DNA of 64,000 nt, taken from NCBI RefSeq assembly GCF_014217835.1, contig NZ_CP055263.1, forward strand, positions 1,439,001 through 1,503,000, read 5' to 3'. Below the pieces are notes generated by a model. The model had not been told where the DNA came from, did no database searches, and was given only the letters and a program-made list of their open reading frames with translations. Below, one piece after another: positions 51,375 through 60,493 of the stretch. Numbering within the stretch: the first letter of the stretch is position 1; every line of letters begins with the position of its first letter. The position numbers and the translations under genes were made by a program. This DNA comes from Metabacillus sp. KUDC1714 (GTDB taxonomy: Bacteria > Bacillota > Bacilli > Bacillales > Bacillaceae).

Positions 51375-52976
51375 CTATTTTAAATGTTTAATCTCAATAT
51401 TCTCAAATATCGCTGTTCCACCCTCAGAGTAGAGGCTAATGCCTTGATCTTCTGCTTTTGGGAAGATCAAATTAGAATGAGTGATTTTTCCGTCATCAAT
51501 AAATACTTCAATGCTGGATCTATCAACGAGAATTTTCAAATGTACTTGTTGTTTGCTGCTATCAAATGGTGCTTTACTTTCTACATATTGATTACTCTCG
51601 TCAGGGTGACCGGTCCTTGAGCGATTAACATATGAGTATTGGTGAAGTGGGTCATTAAAGATACCAACATCAATATGGCTTTCTTTGTCAGCTGATTCGC
51701 GTAAACGAAATCCGACGTTTTTGAGTTCTGACCAAGAGATATCTGCCTCTAATTGATATATTTCACCTTTTATATCAATAGTTTTAGTGCCATTTACTTC
51801 AATTTGTTCGTGAGAACCGGTAGAGTTTGTTAATTGGTTCATCGCTTTAATTGGTTGTGAGACTAAATAGTATTGATTGTTTTCCTCATGCTTTAGTTCA
51901 ATTTGACGAACAATTGAATCCATGCCGTTAAAGTCCTCTTCCATTGTTGGGGTGTTATGAACATAATTCCAATTATTCATCCATGCCAAAGCATAACGTT
52001 TCAAATTGTTATCAGGTTCCTTGCCACCTTCAAATGTGACTCCACCATACCAATCAAAGCCATAATCCAACCATTGTGGTTCGTTATGATCGGGGTAGAA
52101 TTCCTTGCCATCAAAAAATCCAGTCCAATAAGCATACGTATTTGGCTTACCGCTTGTTTTTCCATTTGCACTAACACCTAATACCCATTTTAATTGTCCA
52201 TTATTAGCGCGCATCATATAAAGATCTGGGCACTCTACAATTCCAATTCCCTCTGTAAAAAAGCCACTCGTATAATGCCAATCCTTCAAATTGTTAGACT
52301 CATAAAAGCCAATTTTGCTGCCTTCTGCCATGACCATGACCCAATTATCATTTCGTTTGTCCCAGATAATTTTTGGATCTCGAAAATCATGTGTACCCGG
52401 ATTTTTCATAATCGGATCCTCGCTATATGAGGTAAAGGTTTTTCCTTTGTCTGTACTGTACCAAAGATATTGTTCCTGTTTGCCGCCATCTGCAGAAGGT
52501 TGTGTCACAATGGCAATGAGAGCATTTTTTCCAAATCCGGCTGTGTTTTCCTTGTCAATGACAACTGAGCCTGACCAGGGGTCCCCATTTTTATTTGTGT
52601 ATTTAGGGATTGCTACACCTTCATCTTTCCAGTGAACTAAATCTTTAGAAGTTGCATGGCGCCATTCTGTGCCATTACCATTAGGATAATCTCGATTATA
52701 GAGGTAATAGTAATGATATTTCCCATCAAAATAGATTGGTTTCTGCGGATCGTTTTTCCATTTATCTGGTACAGTAAAATGGTATTGAGCCCGATATGAC
52801 TGTTCTTTATTTTCCGGTGTTGAATCCTCTTCCTTTGAAGGAGTTTCTTCCTTTTTGGTTGATGATTTATTTGTCTGATTATTAACCCAAAACCCGATTG
52901 CAATGATGATAGATAATCCAATTAGTATAAAACTCAACGGTTTCACCCATTTTTTGTTACGTATTTCTTTGTTCAT
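51375..52976 (-). CDS. levB: GH32 levanase, membrane anchored
   Basis: The 533 residues begin with a membrane helix (PLSFILIGLSIIIAIGFWV) and a charged linker. A GH32 five-bladed propeller follows, with the nucleophile Asp in WKNDPQKP, the FRDPKI motif and the acid Glu in VECPDL, then a beta-sandwich. It lies downstream of sacB, as levB does in B. subtilis, where LevB is an endolevanase that trims the levan made by SacB. It acts at the cell surface. A terminator separates the two genes here. Confidence 0.87.
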   Translation of the reverse strand: MNKEIRNKKWVKPLSFILIGLSIIIAIGFWVNNQTNKSSTKKEETPSKEEDSTPENKEQSYRAQYHFTVPDKWKNDPQKPIYFDGKYHYYYLYNRDYPNGNGTEWRHATSKDLVHWKDEGVAIPKYTNKNGDPWSGSVVIDKENTAGFGKNALIAIVTQPSADGGKQEQYLWYSTDKGKTFTSYSEDPIMKNPGTHDFRDPKIIWDKRNDNWVMVMAEGSKIGFYESNNLKDWHYTSGFFTEGIGIVECPDLYMMRANNGQLKWVLGVSANGKTSGKPNTYAYWTGFFDGKEFYPDHNEPQWLDYGFDWYGGVTFEGGKEPDNNLKRYALAWMNNWNYVHNTPTMEEDFNGMDSIVRQIELKHEENNQYYLVSQPIKAMNQLTNSTGSHEQIEVNGTKTIDIKGEIYQLEADISWSELKNVGFRLRESADKESHIDVGIFNDPLHQYSYVNRSRTGHPDESNQYVESKAPFDSSKQQVHLKILVDRSSIEVFIDDGKITHSNLIFPKAEDQGISLYSEGGTAIFENIEIKHLK

Positions 52977-53031
52977 TTATCTCACCACTTTATCGTTTTC
53001 CTTCTAAGAAAAGGTAAACTTCTTATATATA

Positions 53032-53071
53032 AAAAAGAAAATGCCACCTAAATCATTGGCATTTTCTTTTT
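53032..53071 (-). terminator. Terminator between sacB and levB
   Basis: AAAAAGAAAATGCCA (53032-53046) and TGGCATTTTCTTTTT (53057-53071) form a perfect 15-bp stem with a T-run. It should limit read-through from sacB into levB. Confidence 0.88.
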
Positions 53072-53112
53072 GTTTTAACTTTACCTGATAAATTTATTGA
53101 TTAATTCTACTA

Positions 53113-54573
53113 TTATTTTACTGTTACCTGTCCTTGTTCAAGGATACTATTTTTCACAACAGATGTTTTGTCGCCTTTAATGTTAAGCTGGAAGCTTGGC
53201 GCAAATGTTGATTTGTGATCTTCGAAGTACCCTCTATTTGTCATGTAGCTTGTTACGACTGTATTGTCACTGCCTTCTTGTGGAATTGCAAAATGAGCAT
53301 AGTTCCAAGTAACATCGTATGGATCAAGATCATGGTGTAAAACAAGTCCAGTTTTATTTAAAGGCTTGTATGTTCCAGTTAATGAGTTAGATACATATCC
53401 TAATAGATAGATATCTTCATTATCAATGCCATCAATCGTCATTTTTGATCCACGTGAGCTTGTGAATAAGTACCATTTTCCATCCTTTTTAAAGATGTTA
53501 GGACGTTCGATTTCATCTGTTACCGTGTTTGATGTAACCAATGGTTTCATGACTCTTTTTAACGTATAATCATCATTAATTTCAATAATTCCTAAAGCAC
53601 CGTTTGAAATTTGCGCTAAATCCTTTTTAGAGCTTTGTAACAATTTGCTTTTCTCGTTTTGGAAGAAAGATTCACTAGTGCCATAGTAAGCCTTATTAAA
53701 TAATGATTCTTCCCCTTGGTATCCAGTTTCAGTTCCTGTATTAGCTTCGAATACTAGATATTTATGACCATTTTCTTCAATATAATGAGGGTCTCTTAAT
53801 GTATGATTATCAGAATAATCGCCATTTCCAAAAGCTTGTTCAACTGTTTGATAGATTTTCTTGTCACCATCAAAGATTGACTTGTGATCTTCAATTCCAT
53901 CTACTTTCAATGTGTTTGAACCTTGTTCAGATACATTGACTTGAGCTGTTGTTAATGTTTGTTTTCCGAAGAAGTTATTTGCTGGATCCCAGCCTTGACG
54001 GTTTGTATAGAACAAACGAACCTTTCCGTCTTCAGTAAAAGTAGCTGAACCTGACCATTCTTCCGCTTGGTCTCTTAAGACTTGATCATCTGATTTGAAT
54101 TTATCAGAATCTTTAAACACTCTACCTGCATTTTTCCAGCTATCAATTCCTGTGTCACCAATTTTTTTATAGAACATGTAAATAAAAGTGTCCCATCCTC
54201 TATCAGGGTCTCCAGCTAAACCGAAAACAATTTGGTAGCCATTATAATTTGCAACTGTTCCATCTGCATTTTGTAGCGGCCATGTGTCCCACACATCTAA
54301 ATTAATTAATTTACCTAACTCATCATATCCTTTTGCAGAAGTGATGTTTTTGATTTTAGATTCGTCGAATTGAGGTACTGTATATCTTGGATCATTTTGT
54401 TGTTCAATCATCTTGTACATGTCTGAACGTGTCATATGGGAAATTCCATATGATTCATTGTGATCTCGGGAGTCTTTTTCTTTCGCATAAGTCAGCGATT
54501 CTCCCGCACCTAATAATATTGCTGTACTAAGTGTTACGACTGTTGCTTGTTTGGCAAATCTTTTAAAGTTCAT
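53113..54573 (-). CDS. sacB: Levansucrase, glycoside hydrolase family 68
   Basis: The 486-residue secreted enzyme has a signal peptide (MNFKRFAKQATVVTLSTAIL, cleavage near TYAKE). GH68 residues are in place: nucleophile Asp in VWDTWPLQ, Asp in LRDPHYIE and acid Glu in DEIERPN. It splits sucrose and builds levan. A sigma-A type -10 TATAAT lies 90 bp upstream (54664-54669, minus strand). I see no RAT antiterminator like that of B. subtilis sacB, so control may differ. Confidence 0.93.
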   Translation of the reverse strand: MNFKRFAKQATVVTLSTAILLGAGESLTYAKEKDSRDHNESYGISHMTRSDMYKMIEQQNDPRYTVPQFDESKIKNITSAKGYDELGKLINLDVWDTWPLQNADGTVANYNGYQIVFGLAGDPDRGWDTFIYMFYKKIGDTGIDSWKNAGRVFKDSDKFKSDDQVLRDQAEEWSGSATFTEDGKVRLFYTNRQGWDPANNFFGKQTLTTAQVNVSEQGSNTLKVDGIEDHKSIFDGDKKIYQTVEQAFGNGDYSDNHTLRDPHYIEENGHKYLVFEANTGTETGYQGEESLFNKAYYGTSESFFQNEKSKLLQSSKKDLAQISNGALGIIEINDDYTLKRVMKPLVTSNTVTDEIERPNIFKKDGKWYLFTSSRGSKMTIDGIDNEDIYLLGYVSNSLTGTYKPLNKTGLVLHHDLDPYDVTWNYAHFAIPQEGSDNTVVTSYMTNRGYFEDHKSTFAPSFQLNIKGDKTSVVKNSILEQGQVTVK

Positions 54574-54783
54574 CGGTCGTCCTCCTAGAATTTTTAGTTT
54601 TTACAAGGGTGGTTCTTTACCAGAAAACTGCTCAAGTGCCACCGTGTCTTGTCTACAAATAGAATTATAGGATAGTTACGATTCTGTGAATATGTCATAG
54701 ATTGATACGAATTTAGTCGTAAATTGATATATATAGGGGGATTTTAACGAAAGGTTGACTCGCCAAACTCTGATGCTATTTGT

Positions 54784-54882
54784 GGTTGATTGTAGCGAGA
54801 GGATGCTCGCTTTCCGCGGGGAGGGCGGGGAGCATCTGGAATGGAAACGCCCGCAGGAGTCTCGCAACCCGCTCCAATCAAC
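54784..54882. repeat. GC-rich Bacillus interspersed repeat, short copy
   Basis: The element is bounded by GGTTGATT and AATCAAC. It contains GGATGCTCGCTTTCCGCGGG and AGGAGTCTCGCA, words shared with the copy at 57644-57774. It is far more GC-rich than its surroundings. Its frames mimic genes but are not conserved coding sequence. Confidence 0.75.
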
Positions 54883-54905
54883 TGGAAATAGTTTTGTTTA
54901 CATAC

Positions 54906-54929
54906 AAAAAAACCCCCGACAAAGGGGTT
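54906..54929 (-). terminator. Terminator downstream of the binding-protein gene
   Basis: AACCCC and GGGGTT (54911-54916 and 54924-54929) form a short GC-rich stem followed on the minus strand by TTTTTTT. It ends the transcript of the gene at 55058. Confidence 0.75.
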
Positions 54930-55057
54930 AGACAATATCATTTGATTAAGCTGAAATGGATCATCAGGTTCATACAGTTCTTAAGCCTGAATTTCTGTCT
55001 CACATTACATAAACATTTGGCTATCCGCTGCTTTGCTAGAAATAATTGTTGGCATGG

Positions 55058-56341
55058 TTACTGACTAGCAGCACTATTCCAAGATTTCTGAAATTCTTGC
55101 AGTAACTGATCGCGATCAAGCTGTTTTCCGACATATAACTGGATGGAAGATCCAAATTCTTCTTTTACTCCGACAGGAAAATGAAACCAGTTAGAACTCA
55201 TGGTTTTTCCTTCTTTGTAATATGCTAATGTATCATTAGCAAGGGGACCTGAATGGTTAGACTCTATATTTTTAAAAGCAGGGATAAATTTAAATTTTTC
55301 AGTCAAAAATGTTTGTCCTTGTTGGGAAGAAACCATCCAGTTTAAGAATTTTTTTGCTTCCTTTTTCTTTTCGGGTGTTGATTGTTTGTTTACTACCCAA
55401 TAATTTGAGACACTAACGACCAAGGCATCATTTTTACGTTCATCATTAATAGGTATTGGAAGAAATCCGATATTCATATCAGGTGATATTTGATCAATCA
55501 TTGGCTGGACCCAATTTCCTTGAAGCATCATTGCTGAAGCTCCTGTTGCAAACAAATTCATTTCCATATTGTAGTCCGTTGTTAGCGGATTATCATTTCC
55601 ATATTCTATCGTTAAATCCAACAAATCAATGATATCCTTGAATTGCTGATTATTGGTGATTTTTTCTGTACCGGAATTGAGGTTTTTTATAAACGTGTTT
55701 GGATCTTCTTGTTGAGCAAACGCGATATTTGAAAGAAGTACCCCCAATATCCATTCCTCGTAATAACCATTAGCAAAAGGAGTGATGCCTGCCTTTTGTA
55801 ATTGTTTCGAAGCCTCTCTTAATTCTGTTAATGTTTTTGGTATCGTACTGATTCCTGCCTGTTTAAATAAATCCTTATTGTAAATAAAACCGTAACCTTC
55901 CAAATTAATTGGCATACCATAAACCTCTTCATTAAATGTGACTGGGGATAATGTATCCTTATATGCATTCTTCACCCATGGTTGATCTGAAAGGTCTTCT
56001 AAATATTTCCGCCATAATTTCGCATTTTCGTAACCAGTGTTTGTAAAAATATCAGGACCTGTACCTGCAGCAATCTGTGCTTTTAGATCACTAAGATCAT
56101 CAGTTGCACCACCAACAGTTTCTATCTGAATATCTATATGTGGATTTTCCCGTTCATAAGCTTGTACCATTTGTTCGAACTGTTTTGAAATTTCCACTTT
56201 AGGATTTCGTACATTTAAGGTGATTTTTCGTTCGGTAATTTCTCTCTCTTTTGTTGTCGACTCCGGATTATTTTTCTGACATGCTGCAAAAGAAAGGCTC
56301 AGAGTGCCAATTAATAACATGTATAGTATCTCTTTTCTCAT
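55058..56341 (-). CDS. Sugar-binding lipoprotein, orphan, linked to a two-component system
   Basis: ATG 56341 (MRKEILYMLLIGTLSLSFAA) follows GGGGTGAG; the lipobox ends FAAC. The 427-residue protein is a family 1 solute-binding fold (AQIAAGTGPDIFTNTGYENA, VYGMPINLEGYGFIYNKDLF). No permease genes are nearby. Binding proteins beside YesMN-type kinases can act as sugar sensors that touch the kinase, so this may be a co-sensor rather than a transporter part. It lies 51 nt after the response regulator gene. Confidence 0.82.
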   Translation of the reverse strand: MRKEILYMLLIGTLSLSFAACQKNNPESTTKEREITERKITLNVRNPKVEISKQFEQMVQAYERENPHIDIQIETVGGATDDLSDLKAQIAAGTGPDIFTNTGYENAKLWRKYLEDLSDQPWVKNAYKDTLSPVTFNEEVYGMPINLEGYGFIYNKDLFKQAGISTIPKTLTELREASKQLQKAGITPFANGYYEEWILGVLLSNIAFAQQEDPNTFIKNLNSGTEKITNNQQFKDIIDLLDLTIEYGNDNPLTTDYNMEMNLFATGASAMMLQGNWVQPMIDQISPDMNIGFLPIPINDERKNDALVVSVSNYWVVNKQSTPEKKKEAKKFLNWMVSSQQGQTFLTEKFKFIPAFKNIESNHSGPLANDTLAYYKEGKTMSSNWFHFPVGVKEEFGSSIQLYVGKQLDRDQLLQEFQKSWNSAASQ

Positions 56342-56392
56342 TAACTCACCCCAAGTATGTTTCACAGGATAACTGAAATAATTTCAATCTAT

Positions 56393-57568
56393 CTATTTTG
56401 TCAATGCAAGTTTTTTATCTACGTTTCGATATTCAAATGGTGTGATCCCAACGACCTTTTTGAATAGCTTTGAAAAGTATTTTTCATCTTGATAGCCAAG
56501 CATTAATGAAATAGATAAAATACTCTCATCTGTTTCACTTAGCCATGATTTTGCCTGATCAATTCTAAGATTCATCATGTATTTGGATAGGGGCATTCCA
56601 GTTTGTTGTTTAAATTTTCTTGAGATATGTTCACGACTTAAGAAGAACCGGTTTGCCAGTTTTTCTAAGCTTAGTTCTTCCATATAATGCGTTTCTACAA
56701 AGTCCACAATGTTTTGCATGCGCTGCGCATCATCCAAGTCATTCAAACGGTGTATCGATCGGTATTTTTGATCATCCATCGTTTTTTGTAAGTCTTGGTA
56801 CAACCTAGGTATTTCATTTAATAAACGTAACGTTTTCCCGCTAACCAGTCGAACTGGAATGTCAAATTGATGACTAATCCATTCTTCAATCGCTAACCAA
56901 TGCTTTGGTGTAGAAATAACAAGACAAAGATTTTGATCATGCTGAAGTGCAAATGCGTTTCCCCAGTCTTGATTAGAAAGCTCATCAGCTAATAATTGAA
57001 TGTATGGTTCTGAATGATGCATATGATAAAAGGAAATGAGTGTAACATCGTATTCATCTGCAAGGGGAAGAAATGAAGCAACTTCTGATTCTTCGAATGG
57101 TTCCCCTAAACAAGCTTGTGTAACAACCTGATTCATTCGAAACCTTTTAACCTCTTCGAGTACGCCTGTATCTTTGTTTTGACGCTCTTCCTTTTCACTC
57201 TGCCACGATTCAATGGCTGCTGACAATGTATGATTGAATGGATCTGCTTCAATCGGTTTTAATAAATAGTCGAAACTGTTGAACTGAATGGCTTTTCGCA
57301 TAAATGAGTAGTCGTCAAAGCCTGTAATGAAAATAACTTTTCCTGAATAATCGATTGAATTTAACCACTCCATTATTTCGATTCCGCTTATTCCGGGCAT
57401 TTTTATGTCAGTGAAGATAATTTCCGGATTTTGACTTTCTATTATTTTTTTTGCTTCCTCACCATTAGCTGCTTCTAAAACATCAGTGATCCCGTGTTGT
57501 TTCCACTGTCCTAAATGTCGAATAACATAACGAACATTGAACTCATCATCTATAATTAGAGCCTTCAT
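56393..57568 (-). CDS. Response regulator with AraC-type HTH (YesN-like)
   Basis: ATG 57568 follows AAGGAGG; the longer frame runs into the GC-rich repeat and is not real. The 391-residue protein has a receiver domain (IIDDE, phospho-acceptor in IIFTDIKMPG, LLKPIE), a middle region, and two C-terminal AraC HTHs (LSLEKLANRFFLSREHISRK and SILSISLMLGYQDEKYFSKL). It is the partner of the histidine kinase upstream. Targets may be the binding protein, the fructan genes or the polysaccharide lyases nearby. Confidence 0.88.
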   Translation of the reverse strand: MKALIIDDEFNVRYVIRHLGQWKQHGITDVLEAANGEEAKKIIESQNPEIIFTDIKMPGISGIEIMEWLNSIDYSGKVIFITGFDDYSFMRKAIQFNSFDYLLKPIEADPFNHTLSAAIESWQSEKEERQNKDTGVLEEVKRFRMNQVVTQACLGEPFEESEVASFLPLADEYDVTLISFYHMHHSEPYIQLLADELSNQDWGNAFALQHDQNLCLVISTPKHWLAIEEWISHQFDIPVRLVSGKTLRLLNEIPRLYQDLQKTMDDQKYRSIHRLNDLDDAQRMQNIVDFVETHYMEELSLEKLANRFFLSREHISRKFKQQTGMPLSKYMMNLRIDQAKSWLSETDESILSISLMLGYQDEKYFSKLFKKVVGITPFEYRNVDKKLALTK

Positions 57569-57643
57569 ACAGTTCTTAGCCTCCTTATCAAAATTTTTTG
57601 CTATTTTCGCAAACTTTGTTGCTATATAACAAGTATTTGGAAT

Positions 57644-57774
57644 GGTTGATTTCCGCTCCAGGATGCTCGCTTTCCGTGGGGCGGGCGGTGAGCCTCCTCG
57701 GCGCATAGCGCCTGTGGGGTCTCACCTGTCCCGCTGCGCCCACAGGAGTCTCGCACCTTCCGCTCCAATCAACC
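57644..57774. repeat. GC-rich Bacillus interspersed repeat, long copy
   Basis: GGTTGATTTCCGCTCC and CCGCTCCAATCAACC mark its ends. Inside are GGATGCTCGCTTTCCGTGGG, GTGAGCCTCCTCGGCG and a matching GGGTCTCACC arm. It occupies the gap between kinase and regulator genes, so it is part of their transcript or interrupts it. Confidence 0.8.
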
Positions 57775-57884
57775 TAAATAGTTTTTGCTCAAGGAACCTA
57801 ATTAATAGCAACAATCCCTTAGAAAAGAGCCAAATTTTTTAATGGAACAATAATCAAATTGTATAGATTTGTTATTAAAGCGTG

Positions 57885-59663
57885 CTAATCGTTTGATACA
57901 TTAGAGTCTAGAGGAATGACAAGTTGAACTAAAAAGCCTTGTCCTTGTTTCGTATCTAGCTTTAGACCAGCATTTTGTCCATAGTTTAACACCAATCGGT
58001 CATGGATGTTTTTAAGACCGATATGTTCGTGTGAATAGGTTCCTGTATAAGGAGTGGTGTAAATATTTTCTCTTAATGATTGCAGCTTTGAGAGTGTGAC
58101 ACTTGAGCCATCGTTTTCTACTGTAAGAGTTAACGTTTCTCCTTTTATTTCTCCGTATATGCTTAAGTTTGTATCTTGGAATCCTTCTTCATAACAATGT
58201 TTAAAAAAGTTTTCAACAAGCGGCTGAATAACCATGCTTGGGATTTTCATTCTTTGAATATCTTCGTTTAGTTTAATAGAAACGTTTAGATTGTTTCCAA
58301 AACGCTCCTTTTGTAGGGAGAGGTATGCTTGGATATAATTCACTTCATCGCGTACCAAGACCCATTGATCAGCACGGATAGAGTAGCGCATCATTTTGGA
58401 TAAGGATGTTACTAATTGGTAGACATTTGGAGACTGAGAACGTAGAGCAACAGCTCCAATTGATTGTAATGCGTTAAATAAGAAATGCGGATTCACTTGA
58501 GACTTTAGTGCTCTAAATTGGTTTTTTCTATTCTCAATGTCTAGTTTATATTCACGTTCAATATGGTGGTTAATGCGGTCCATCATATCTTTCATATGTT
58601 TTTCAAGATGACCAATTTCGTCCTCTCCTTTATGCTCAAAAGGGACATTCATATTTCCACCTTCAATAGACAGCACTTTTTTGCTAAGAATCTTAATTGG
58701 ACGAGTGATTCTATATGAAACAAAACCTATCATTAGCAAACCCATCATCCCTACTCCAATACCAACGATTATGTTTATAAATGCAGTCTGTCTTGCATCA
58801 TGAAATAAGAACTGACTAGGAGTTATCTTAATTAGTTTCCATTGATTTAGTGGTCCAGATAAAGTTTTCGATAATAAAATATCCTCTCCCGAATCAATAT
58901 CCTTATCATTGATACGCTCTAGTAAGCTAAGTGGAACGACCTTACCGATAAGAGTAGTGTCGCTTGCATACATAACACGATCATTTGAATCAACCAGTAA
59001 TACAGATTCTTCATTTTCCTGAATGAGAGTATTACATAAACGAGCATATCCATTTAAATCGATATCTATTGTAATAATTCCGAGAAATTCATTTGAAAGC
59101 ACATCAACGACTTTATGGTGAAACGTCATAACGACTGTGTTGTCCGACTGAGGAACAATCGCAGCATTATTATAATTTACAAGTTGATGAGGAGGCTCAA
59201 TCAGATAGTCTACGTTTGATTGATAAAGTTTTTTAATTGATTCTTGGTTTAATAAGTCAGGTTTCAATTTAGGAGCACTGACCTTAGCGTTATAAGCGGT
59301 AAAGGATTCTTTGTTTCTATCAAGATAGAAACGAACCTGGCGGATTTCATTTCGCATAAGATAAAAAGTCTCTATGCTTTTTTCTCTCGAGTTTGGGTTA
59401 GAGTACCCTGAATCTTCACTATCATTTCTGAAGACCTGAAATAAGTCAGGATTCCGATACAGAATATAAGGAAGATCGATCATATCTTGAAAATATTGCT
59501 CCAGTTCCACTGACAATTTATTCATTTGATTGTTACTAACCTCAAGTGCTTGCTGTTCCACTCTATCTTTTGTATATCCATATATGAAAAAAACAGATAA
59601 AAAATACGGTATGATGATGAAAATAAGAAGCATAAGGAATAAGCGACTCTGGATGCTCTTCAA
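57885..59663 (-). CDS. Sensor histidine kinase, YesM type
   Basis: TTG 59663 behind AAAGGAG gives 592 residues. A membrane helix (LFLMLLIFIIIPYFLSVFFI), a large external dCache-like sensor region (about 40-290), a second helix (FINIIVGIGVGMMGLLMIGF) and a HAMP region precede the His_kinase domain with QVNPHFLFNALQS (phospho-His). A HATPase with LVENFFKHCYEEG and GIGLKN-like motifs follows. Such kinases sense extracellular sugars, often through a binding protein. It is first in its operon. Confidence 0.88.
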   Translation of the reverse strand: MKSIQSRLFLMLLIFIIIPYFLSVFFIYGYTKDRVEQQALEVSNNQMNKLSVELEQYFQDMIDLPYILYRNPDLFQVFRNDSEDSGYSNPNSREKSIETFYLMRNEIRQVRFYLDRNKESFTAYNAKVSAPKLKPDLLNQESIKKLYQSNVDYLIEPPHQLVNYNNAAIVPQSDNTVVMTFHHKVVDVLSNEFLGIITIDIDLNGYARLCNTLIQENEESVLLVDSNDRVMYASDTTLIGKVVPLSLLERINDKDIDSGEDILLSKTLSGPLNQWKLIKITPSQFLFHDARQTAFINIIVGIGVGMMGLLMIGFVSYRITRPIKILSKKVLSIEGGNMNVPFEHKGEDEIGHLEKHMKDMMDRINHHIEREYKLDIENRKNQFRALKSQVNPHFLFNALQSIGAVALRSQSPNVYQLVTSLSKMMRYSIRADQWVLVRDEVNYIQAYLSLQKERFGNNLNVSIKLNEDIQRMKIPSMVIQPLVENFFKHCYEEGFQDTNLSIYGEIKGETLTLTVENDGSSVTLSKLQSLRENIYTTPYTGTYSHEHIGLKNIHDRLVLNYGQNAGLKLDTKQGQGFLVQLVIPLDSNVSND

Positions 59664-59698
59664 TTCTAAAATGCTCCTTTCATTCGGGAAAAACAAAA

Positions 59699-59815
59699 GC
59701 TCAGGGCGCCTTGAACAGCCTCGGGCAATAAGACGCTTAAGAATAGAAGGTGTTTTTTGCCTTCAATTCTTAAGTGGCTTATGACCTCGAGGGGCTAGGC
59801 GCTGGAGCTGGATGT
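59699..59815. repeat. Structured Bacillus interspersed repeat (GCGCCTAGCCCCTCGAG type)
   Basis: GGGCGCCTTGAACAGCCTCG on one side and TCGAGGGGCTAGGCGC on the other, with an inner arm pair GCTTAAGAATAGAAGG / CCTTCAATTCTTAAG, fold into a long hairpin. This type is scattered in Bacillus genomes. It lies directly upstream of the kinase gene. Confidence 0.7.
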
Positions 59816-60203
59816 CAAAGTGTTATCCACAGTACAAGAATCTTATAGTTTCCTAAGCAAAAACAAATTAAAACTATTTATGAATGATAGAAGTAGGATA
59901 CTATCAAAATACTAAAGTCCTTCATTACTCTTATTAACATCTAATTCTATTTCAGTCATTTCGTCAATATAGGGAAAATTGTCAAAAAAACAGACAGGAA
60001 GGGCAGTTCCCCCTATCCTTATCGTGTTGGTAACGGTTACTTTAGAAGGGTAAAAACCAAACTTAATGAGGAAATTGAAACTTAGGTACTAGTGAGCGAT
60101 ACATTATTACAAAAACTAGTTAGAAAGGATTAGTAAGTGTAATAATTTTAACTTAGTTTACATAATAAGTGGAATTGTTTATGGGAGGAGATCTGTGGCT
60201 ATT
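59816..60203. promoter_or_regulatory. Kinase upstream region with a cre-like palindrome
   Basis: TGGTAACGGTTACT (60028-60041) is palindromic (GTAAC-G-GTTAC) and matches the cre consensus except at two positions. It could be a CcpA or LacI-family site. No gene is visible in this stretch. Confidence 0.35.
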
Positions 60204-60233
60204 TTCGACAAACTTCGGGTGGTGACAGGCACC
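60204..60233 (+). repeat. REP-like element, family B
   Basis: TTCGACAAACTTCGGG continues into TGGTGACAGGCACCC; GGCACCCCGAACT follows. It has the same orientation as all other copies. Confidence 0.75.
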
Positions 60234-60253
60234 CGGAACTGGCACCCCGAACT

Positions 60254-60285
60254 AAAAGGAGAAGTCAACTAGACCTTCTCCTTTT
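60254..60285 (-). terminator. Terminator hairpin beside the second small basic gene copy
   Basis: AAAAGGAGAAG and CTTCTCCTTTT form an 11-bp stem with T-runs on both strands. It matches the weaker hairpin at 10846-10867. Confidence 0.8.
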
Positions 60286-60326
60286 TACAACCTCTACCGT
60301 CAGGGTGGTGGTTGTAAACATTATTT

Positions 60327-60473
60327 TTACTTGAGAACCACCCTTTTGCTTGCAACGGCGCTGGGTGCCTTCTTGTTTTCTATAACGCTTTTCCAAAAGA
60401 AATAGGCACTCATTTCACGTACAATCCCCTTAAAGAACTTCTCGTAAAGGTTCAAGAAATAAAATGTTTCCAT
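60327..60473 (-). pseudogene. Second copy of the small basic gene, frameshifted
   Basis: The frame starts METFYFLNLYEKFFKGIVRE and MSAYFFWKSVIENKK, clearly related to the gene at 10906-11055. A one-base deletion after ENKK replaces the basic tail by APSAVASKRVVLK. The other frame still carries QKGG-like codons. The ideal ribosome site of the first copy is missing here, and the right inverted repeat is lost. The copy is therefore probably dead. It starts 20 bp after the lyase stop codon. Confidence 0.65.
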
Positions 60474-60493
60474 GGTGTTTGGTATGCTTTGAT

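Noticed and set aside
54780..55064. Plus-strand frame across the GC-rich repeat
   Set aside because: It is created by the interspersed repeat, has no ribosome site and resembles no protein.
57569..57706. N-terminal extension of the response regulator
   Set aside because: It translates the GC-rich repeat. ATG 57568 with AAGGAGG starts exactly at the receiver domain.
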